A DNA stretch of 64,000 nt from Paenibacillus xylanilyticus (lineage in GTDB: Bacteria; Bacillota; Bacilli; Paenibacillales; Paenibacillaceae). The translations under genes were made by a program, and so were the position numbers. Below the pieces are notes generated by a model that made no database searches, was not told where the DNA came from, and saw nothing but the letters and a program-made list of their open reading frames with translations. This document shows, in pieces, positions 59,452 to 64,000 of this stretch (positions within the stretch are counted from its first letter, which is position 1; every line of letters begins with the position of its first letter). Where the stretch lies: positions 124,001 to 188,000 of the forward strand of contig NZ_JABMCB010000197.1 of NCBI RefSeq assembly GCF_013359935.1, given 5' to 3'.

Positions 59452-60180
59452 TCAACCAAGATTGGTTCTGTAGTCGGGCAGTTGACGATCTTGCGTTGTA
59501 CGTTCCAACAAGCTCGCTATACTCTCTCTATTGAATGACGCCAGATATACGGCCAAAATATCATCTTCATTTTCCCCAATAGCCATTTCAAAGAGAAAAA
59601 TGACACCGTCCTTACAAAATATTCGCCAAGCCTGAAGAGATGACGTCTCCTGGATCTCATACTGTAAGTCACTCAATCCCCAATACGTTAGGTAATCCGA
59701 TAAACCCCACATACTCTCGTCAAAAATAACCCAATAGGGCAGCCTGTCCTCCACCCCAAGCTGAATCAATGCCTTGCTTACCAAGAAGTTGGTAAGCGAT
59801 TCGTTCTCCAGCGACCAGTCGGGATTGTTCCATGCGCACAGATACACTGGCGGGTCTTCCTTCTTCAGGTCGCTAAAACGAATACCACAATAGATCACCG
59901 ACTCTTCACACTGATAGAACACCAGAAACCCCTTGTCCGTTGTAAAGAAATCGGGATCAGGCACGAATATATCATGCAGGGTCATCGGCTCATACTGATT
60001 GTTGCAATTCTGCGTAATATATTGGGACCGCCCAAACCTCTTATAGTATTCACACAGAGCGGCTGGAAACGGCTTACCTAGACGACGCTCCTGCTCCTGA
60101 ATGTCCTCCTCTGAAATGGAATCACTTACTTCATCATGACCTTGCAAGAACTCCGTCAATAATTTGAATTCCGCATTCAC
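59452..60180 (-). CDS. SMI1/KNR4 (SUKH)-like protein
   Basis: A 242-aa protein. N-terminal SUKH core: ISEEDIQEQERRLGKPFPAALCEYYKRFGRSQY, followed by IFVPDPDFFTTDKGFLVFYQCEESVIYCGIRFSDL. This matches the SUKH pattern of an acidic first helix, LP/FP-x-x-L-x-x-Y-Y and a long beta part. The GTG start (60180) has GGGGAGG 8 nt upstream. As for the SUKH gene at 31855, no toxin is nearby. Confidence 0.78.
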   Translation of the reverse strand: MNAEFKLLTEFLQGHDEVSDSISEEDIQEQERRLGKPFPAALCEYYKRFGRSQYITQNCNNQYEPMTLHDIFVPDPDFFTTDKGFLVFYQCEESVIYCGIRFSDLKKEDPPVYLCAWNNPDWSLENESLTNFLVSKALIQLGVEDRLPYWVIFDESMWGLSDYLTYWGLSDLQYEIQETSSLQAWRIFCKDGVIFLFEMAIGENEDDILAVYLASFNRESIASLLERTTQDRQLPDYRTNLG

Positions 60181-60330
60181 CTTACTCTCCTCCCCTCTCG
60201 AGAACGTATTTTTCAAAGAACAAAATCCCATGTTCCTTGGATTCTTCCCTGTGCTCCCTTCACCTTGTGAACAAACAGTAATTCGTCACCCTTTTGGATG
60301 ACCGCGCCCACAGCCATACGTATCATCTAT

Positions 60331-61812
60331 TCACCTCATGGTTTTGGATATTCGGCCTTTCTTTGTATTCTGAACATAAATGTAATAATAACTAGCCAAA
60401 TGCCCTATATTGACAAGCGACCATGCAACAAGCCATATGATTGGAGACGACAGGGTAGTCCAGATGCCGAACCAGGGCAGCACGCGCCCTCCGCCGATAA
60501 ACGTCATTAATGGAGACAGGAACAAGAGAATCAGGATTGGGATCAGCCTGCCGACCGTGATCAGAATCAATCTGCTGATTGTGAGACGTTGGTTCTTCCG
60601 ACGGATGCGAGAATAGGCATAGACGCCCCATACAAGCGTAGCGAGGATGAGCGCAATCATGATAATTTCCATGTTTCGGCCGTTCACAAAAGAGGCTTCG
60701 GGCTTCTCCCCCCTCATAATATCCGCGATTCCATCGATAAAAGCCGAGTAGTTCACAAAAGCATTTATACCCGAATTAAACATCACCGCGATGCCCAGCT
60801 GCTCATCCAAATATACCGTTTCTTCCGACTTGTATGTCCAGAAAATACCGCTATGGGAGATCGTTCGCCCCCCGGATTCATCTTGGGGATCTGCAAGCCA
60901 TCCCATGCCGTACGGCCCGATGGCTCCGGCTTCATGATATTGTTTCATCAGATCGGGGGAAAGCAGGCGGCCGTGATATTGGGCAAGCATCCACAGCGAC
61001 ATGTCCTCAGCGGTTGATACGATGCCTGCAGGGCCCTCAATAAACCACAGTGGTTCCGATTGACTTACAGAACGTCCCAAACTCGAGTAATGTCCTGACG
61101 GAACAGCTTCATTCCCATCGATTTGCAGCGTCGTGCTGACACTGAAGGTATGATTCATTCCTAGCGGTTCAAAAATGTGCCTTTTCAGGTAATCCGAAAA
61201 GCGCTCTCCGCTGACGCTCTCCACAAGGTTCGCCAGCAGCACGTAATTGGGATTATGATAGCTGTAGGCATTTCCGGGGTTATGGGCCAATTGAACCTCG
61301 GATATTAACCGGCTTGCCTCGTCCAGGGATTGGAATTGCGGAGTCCTCGTCATATCGGGATTTATTTTGTCATTGAGACCACTGGTCTGATTCAATAGAT
61401 GGCGGACCGTAATATCACGAAAATGAGGATCTCGTGGGGAAAGCCCGGGAAAATAGGAAGCGTAAGCCGCATCCAGGTCAATCTGACCGTTGTCCGCGAG
61501 CTGCAGAACAGCCAATGCGGTAAAGGACTTGCTTAGCGAAGCAATGGGAAAAGGAGTTCCGCCCGTAACGTTTTGGCCATTTTCAAATGTTCCATAGCCT
61601 TTTGCGTAGAAGACCTCATCGTTATTGGCAATTGCCAGTGATGCAGCCTTGATATGATTGGCTTTCATGCTCTGAGTCATAAATTCGTCGATGTCCCTCA
61701 TGACTTCTGTCTTGTCTCGGGCTTCCGTGGCGGACACAGGGTTCACCCACATGGAACATAACAACAGTAAGCAGCTTATTACGAAAAAAATACTTTTTTT
61801 CAGTTTTGGCAT
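60331..61812 (-). CDS. Membrane serine hydrolase, class C beta-lactamase/PBP4*-like
   Basis: A 493-aa protein: signal peptide (to about residue 28), beta-lactamase-fold domain with S92-L-S-K95, Y185-H-N187 and a His-Ser-Gly triad motif (ISHSGIF) in place of KTG, then a C-terminal region of about three TMs (residues 365-390, 405-430, 440-470). Such proteins are D-amino-acid or peptide hydrolases/esterases acting outside the membrane. The second of two ATGs has better spacing to AGGAG; 61815 is possible. It lies 58 nt downstream of a histidine kinase gene, so it is a likely member of that regulon. Confidence 0.9.
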   Translation of the reverse strand: MPKLKKSIFFVISCLLLLCSMWVNPVSATEARDKTEVMRDIDEFMTQSMKANHIKAASLAIANNDEVFYAKGYGTFENGQNVTGGTPFPIASLSKSFTALAVLQLADNGQIDLDAAYASYFPGLSPRDPHFRDITVRHLLNQTSGLNDKINPDMTRTPQFQSLDEASRLISEVQLAHNPGNAYSYHNPNYVLLANLVESVSGERFSDYLKRHIFEPLGMNHTFSVSTTLQIDGNEAVPSGHYSSLGRSVSQSEPLWFIEGPAGIVSTAEDMSLWMLAQYHGRLLSPDLMKQYHEAGAIGPYGMGWLADPQDESGGRTISHSGIFWTYKSEETVYLDEQLGIAVMFNSGINAFVNYSAFIDGIADIMRGEKPEASFVNGRNMEIIMIALILATLVWGVYAYSRIRRKNQRLTISRLILITVGRLIPILILLFLSPLMTFIGGGRVLPWFGIWTTLSSPIIWLVAWSLVNIGHLASYYYIYVQNTKKGRISKTMR

Positions 61813-61869
61813 CATAACACTCCTTAAATCAAGATAAGGAAATGCTATCATGTCATTTTCAACTATTTA

Positions 61870-62964
61870 TCAACTCGGGTCCCCAAACCCCAAACTTGCT
61901 GTCACAGTTCCGCCACCGCGAGGTCCGTTTTCAACATGCAGGCTCCCTCCATGTTTCTTGCAAAAAACTTTGCAAACGTAAAGGCCCAGCCCGCGATGTT
62001 CGGTAGCATCCCACACCTCATCGCGGTAAAAAGGGAGATCGGCCTTGTGCAAGGCTTCGTCCGAGAAGCCCGGCCCGTCGTCTGAGACAGTAATCTTCAT
62101 AGAGCCTTCCTGTACGATGTAACGAACGTTCACTTGACTGACTGCGTATCGTCCCCCATTGGCCACCACATTCTCGAAAATCTGCATGATGATATAAGGA
62201 TCCACGTTAATTGCAGTATGATCACATTCCATGGAAGAGACAAAGCGTTTGCCGAATTTCCTTGCGATTTGTTCGCCGCTGTCATTCAGCAAAGCCGTCA
62301 ATGAGATTACATCCGTCGACTGGCGATGTACCGGGACATCCTCCAGCTTCTGTATCGAGTTCATCGCCTCCACATAGCTCTCCAGACGTACAATGTGAAG
62401 GTTCATGGTATGGATCAGGTCCAGCACCTTTTCTTCCGACAATTTCTTCTCCGGCAGATAGGTGGAGAGAAGCTCGGCGTTTCCTTTCAACACCGCCAGC
62501 GGTGTTCTAAGGTCATGGGCAAAAATTGCATTGAGCTGCTTGCGCTCCTCTACCGAACGCCAGAGTGTCTTTACGTTTTTCTCCAATTGTGTACGCATGC
62601 TTTCAAAGGCCCTGACCAGCTCTCCCATTTCGTCCCGGCTGTCATAGGAGATACGGAAGCCCAGATCGTTGGCCGAAATGTTCTCGGATGCTCGCTTTAA
62701 CAGCTCCAACGGACGTTTTAGTTTCAATCTGTAAAATAAAACGGCCATGGTGACAATCCCGGCGGCCACGGTTAGCAGCACCGCCGCGACGAGGGAAGGC
62801 AGTACCCAATCCGTTTCTCCATAACGCAGCCGCAGGTTCTCCGCCCAAGCGAACTCCAGGGTTATGACGGCCAGCACGGCAATGAGCGTGACCACGCATA
62901 ACAGGATAAAAGATTGCAGCAAGGTAAACGGCTTCAGCAGCAGCCTGTTCATAAACTTGGCCAT
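61870..62964 (-). CDS. Sensor histidine kinase
   Basis: A 364-aa kinase: TM1 about 14-34, a very short outside loop of about 15 residues, TM2 about 48-70, HAMP (KLKRPLELLKRASENISANDLGFRI), HisKA with FAHDLRTPLAVLKGN (phospho-His), HATPase with N-box FENVVANGGRYA, G1 DDGPGF and G2 GLGLYV. The almost absent sensor loop places it with intramembrane-sensing kinases that watch the envelope. ATG overlaps the response-regulator stop by 16 nt. Confidence 0.94.
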   Translation of the reverse strand: MAKFMNRLLLKPFTLLQSFILLCVVTLIAVLAVITLEFAWAENLRLRYGETDWVLPSLVAAVLLTVAAGIVTMAVLFYRLKLKRPLELLKRASENISANDLGFRISYDSRDEMGELVRAFESMRTQLEKNVKTLWRSVEERKQLNAIFAHDLRTPLAVLKGNAELLSTYLPEKKLSEEKVLDLIHTMNLHIVRLESYVEAMNSIQKLEDVPVHRQSTDVISLTALLNDSGEQIARKFGKRFVSSMECDHTAINVDPYIIMQIFENVVANGGRYAVSQVNVRYIVQEGSMKITVSDDGPGFSDEALHKADLPFYRDEVWDATEHRGLGLYVCKVFCKKHGGSLHVENGPRGGGTVTASLGFGDPS

Positions 62965-63623
62965 TTATATCCTACTCCCCAAACGGTCTCGATTCGGTTA
63001 GAGCAACCAAACTCCTTAAATTTGGAGCGAATTCGCCGGATATGCTCCGCCATCACACTGCTGTCACCTTCATTGTCCAAGCCCCATATCTTTTCGTATA
63101 TGCGCTCCTTTTCGAACACCATACCTGGATGCATTGACAGCAGTTCAATAATAGCGAACTCTTTTTTGGCCAGAGGAATTCGCTCATCCCGGTAGTAGAG
63201 CTCCCGGGCCGTATAATCAATGACCAGATCATCGTTAAACCTCACCGAGGATTTAGTCTGGATTCGCCGTTCCCTGCGCAAATGCGCTTCGACCCTGGCC
63301 CCCAGCTCATGAATGCTGAAAGGTTTCAGAATGTAGTCATCGCCTCCAGCCTGAAATCCGGCTATTTTATCAGCATCTTCGATTCGAGCCGTTAAAAATA
63401 CAATCGGGCAAGAGACAAAGTCTCGGATTTGCTCGCATAATTGAAGACCGTTCTGCTCAGGCATGTTGATATCTAGCAAAACGAGATCGGGTTGTTGTTC
63501 CACTTTCCGTAGCGCCTCCCGGCTGTTCTTGGCCGTCATAACGGTATATCCATTGATTTCAAAATATTCGGTCAGCAGCTTGAGCAGATCCGCTTCATCG
63601 TCAACGATCAGTATTTTAGGCAT
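62949..63623 (-). CDS. OmpR-family response regulator
   Basis: A 224-aa regulator: receiver domain with DDEAD, phospho-acceptor Asp in LVLLDINMPEQNG (about residue 51), Thr (FLTA) and Lys (ILKPF); C-terminal winged helix with SMHPGMVFEKERIYEKIWG and MAEHIRRIRSKF. Start at 63623 gives the standard MPKILIVDDE with GGGAGAG upstream. Pairs with the overlapping histidine kinase; the serine hydrolase gene downstream is a probable target. Confidence 0.95.
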   Translation of the reverse strand: MPKILIVDDEADLLKLLTEYFEINGYTVMTAKNSREALRKVEQQPDLVLLDINMPEQNGLQLCEQIRDFVSCPIVFLTARIEDADKIAGFQAGGDDYILKPFSIHELGARVEAHLRRERRIQTKSSVRFNDDLVIDYTARELYYRDERIPLAKKEFAIIELLSMHPGMVFEKERIYEKIWGLDNEGDSSVMAEHIRRIRSKFKEFGCSNRIETVWGVGYKWPSL

Positions 63624-63731
63624 CCATGCTCTCTCCCGTATCCAGATATTTGAATTTAGCATAGCAAAAATGAGCTGGCTCATAAAGAAGGGAATCCAAC
63701 AACATATTCATGGAGAAAATCCTGTTCAGCT

Positions 63732-63767
63732 AAAATAGACCGCTCCCTAGTCAGGGAAACGGTCTAT
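63732..63767 (-). terminator. Terminator of the partial gene at the window end
   Basis: ATAGACCGTTTCCCT / AGGGAGCGGTCTAT stem with T-rich end on the minus strand. Confidence 0.88.
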
Positions 63768-63779
63768 GAAGAAGATATT

Positions 63780-64000
63780 TTATGAGGACACCGATTTGTT
63801 TACACCAAGTTTGGTGATAACCGTATCATACGGGGCCAGTTCCAGCGTTTGTTTTCCATGCTCTGTATCGATCGTTGTTTCTTGCAGTTGGTCACTATTG
63901 TTGATGACAACCAATATGTTACTTTCCGGATAGTAAGCACACTCGGTATACAGGTTATCCGGGATATACTTCGTTTCATCGTACTCGTTGCCTGCAAAAC
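63780..64000 (-). CDS. 3' end of a probable sugar phosphorylase or glycoside hydrolase
   Basis: The last 73 codons of a gene that begins beyond the window; stop TAA at 63782-63780. The end reads NEYDETKYIPDNLYTECAYY, then PESNILVVINNSDQLQETTI and LELAPYDTVITKLGV. This VINNSD...LAPYDTVI beta-sandwich ending is typical of GH112-like phosphorylases and of some GH13-type enzymes (all-beta C-terminal domain). The exact family cannot be fixed from 73 residues. Confidence 0.6.
   Translation of the reverse strand, partial: FAGNEYDETKYIPDNLYTECAYYPESNILVVINNSDQLQETTIDTEHGKQTLELAPYDTVITKLGVNKSVSS

Noticed and set aside
1..64000. CRISPR arrays, insertion sequences, prophage genes, tRNA or rRNA genes
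   Set aside because: No regularly spaced direct repeats, transposase or phage structural motifs, CCA-ending cloverleafs or rRNA segments were seen.

Overview
The window looks like a chromosomal segment of a low-to-mid GC, spore-forming-type Firmicute, most probably a Paenibacillus. The basis is strong AGGAGG-type ribosome binding sites, frequent GTG/TTG starts, a TPP-riboswitch thi operon with thiXYZ, paired deoxynucleoside kinases, a small DUF3934-like basic protein, a DUF4003 protein and a relic of a Firmicute holin-like type I toxin. The genus is an inference from gene content, not a database result. I see no phage, insertion sequence, rRNA, tRNA or CRISPR array.

Layout. 1-4.6 kb: the 3' end of an HcxA/YbdH-like iron-alcohol-dehydrogenase-fold gene, an SsuACB-type ABC transporter and a HisC-like aminotransferase, all apparently one operon. 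4.7-10.2 kb: promoter, TPP riboswitch with intrinsic terminator, then thiZXYMDE (uptake of a thiamine pyrimidine precursor and salvage/coupling enzymes). 10.2-16.6 kb: autoregulated TipA-type MerR regulator, a membrane protein, two deoxynucleoside kinases, a lipoprotein with a duplicated domain, a chemoreceptor. 16.6-24.2 kb (mostly minus): DUF3934-like protein, TetR/MFS efflux pair with a clear operator, a zinc-ribbon membrane protein coupled to a PDZ-less HtrA protease, a VOC protein, a class B penicillin-binding protein. 24.3-31.3 kb: CBS protein, then a four-gene exopolysaccharide locus: c-di-GMP-responsive cellulose-synthase-like enzyme (PilZ motifs intact), a membrane-anchored accessory protein, an MBOAT O-acyltransferase and a DHHW/AlgX-like protein. 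This looks like an acetylated cellulose-like polymer system.

31.4-37 kb: an orphan SUKH/TPR/GyrI-like cluster, an ECF sigma factor with an ABC exporter, and a divergent unknown gene carrying a textbook ECF promoter. 37-43.8 kb: a kinase-fold protein, a GT39-like membrane glycosyltransferase with a Met/Gly/Asn-rich lipoprotein, a broken holin-like type I toxin locus, small hydrolases, a YgjP-like metalloprotease, a GNAT protein. 44-50.7 kb: a GH94 phosphorylase with cre-like sites, a SnoaL-like protein, a transglutaminase lipoprotein, an SDR. 51-53.7 kb: a MerR regulator and a convergent PAF-acetylhydrolase-like membrane hydrolase whose two promoters carry nearly the same 19-bp-spacer operator, so they probably form a dedicated regulon. 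53.8-64 kb: two unknown coiled-coil genes, an amino acid permease, DUF4003, a second kinase-fold protein, RDD and SUKH proteins, a two-component system followed by a membrane serine hydrolase, and the 3' end of a probable sugar-phosphorylase/glycosidase gene.

The items I would check first are the matched MerR operators at 51.06 and 53.72 kb, the ECF promoter at 36.29 kb, the toxin relic at 40.8 kb with 5'-3' pairing over its ribosome binding site, the acetylated-polymer locus, and a dispersed palindromic repeat present at 42.9 and 50.8 kb.
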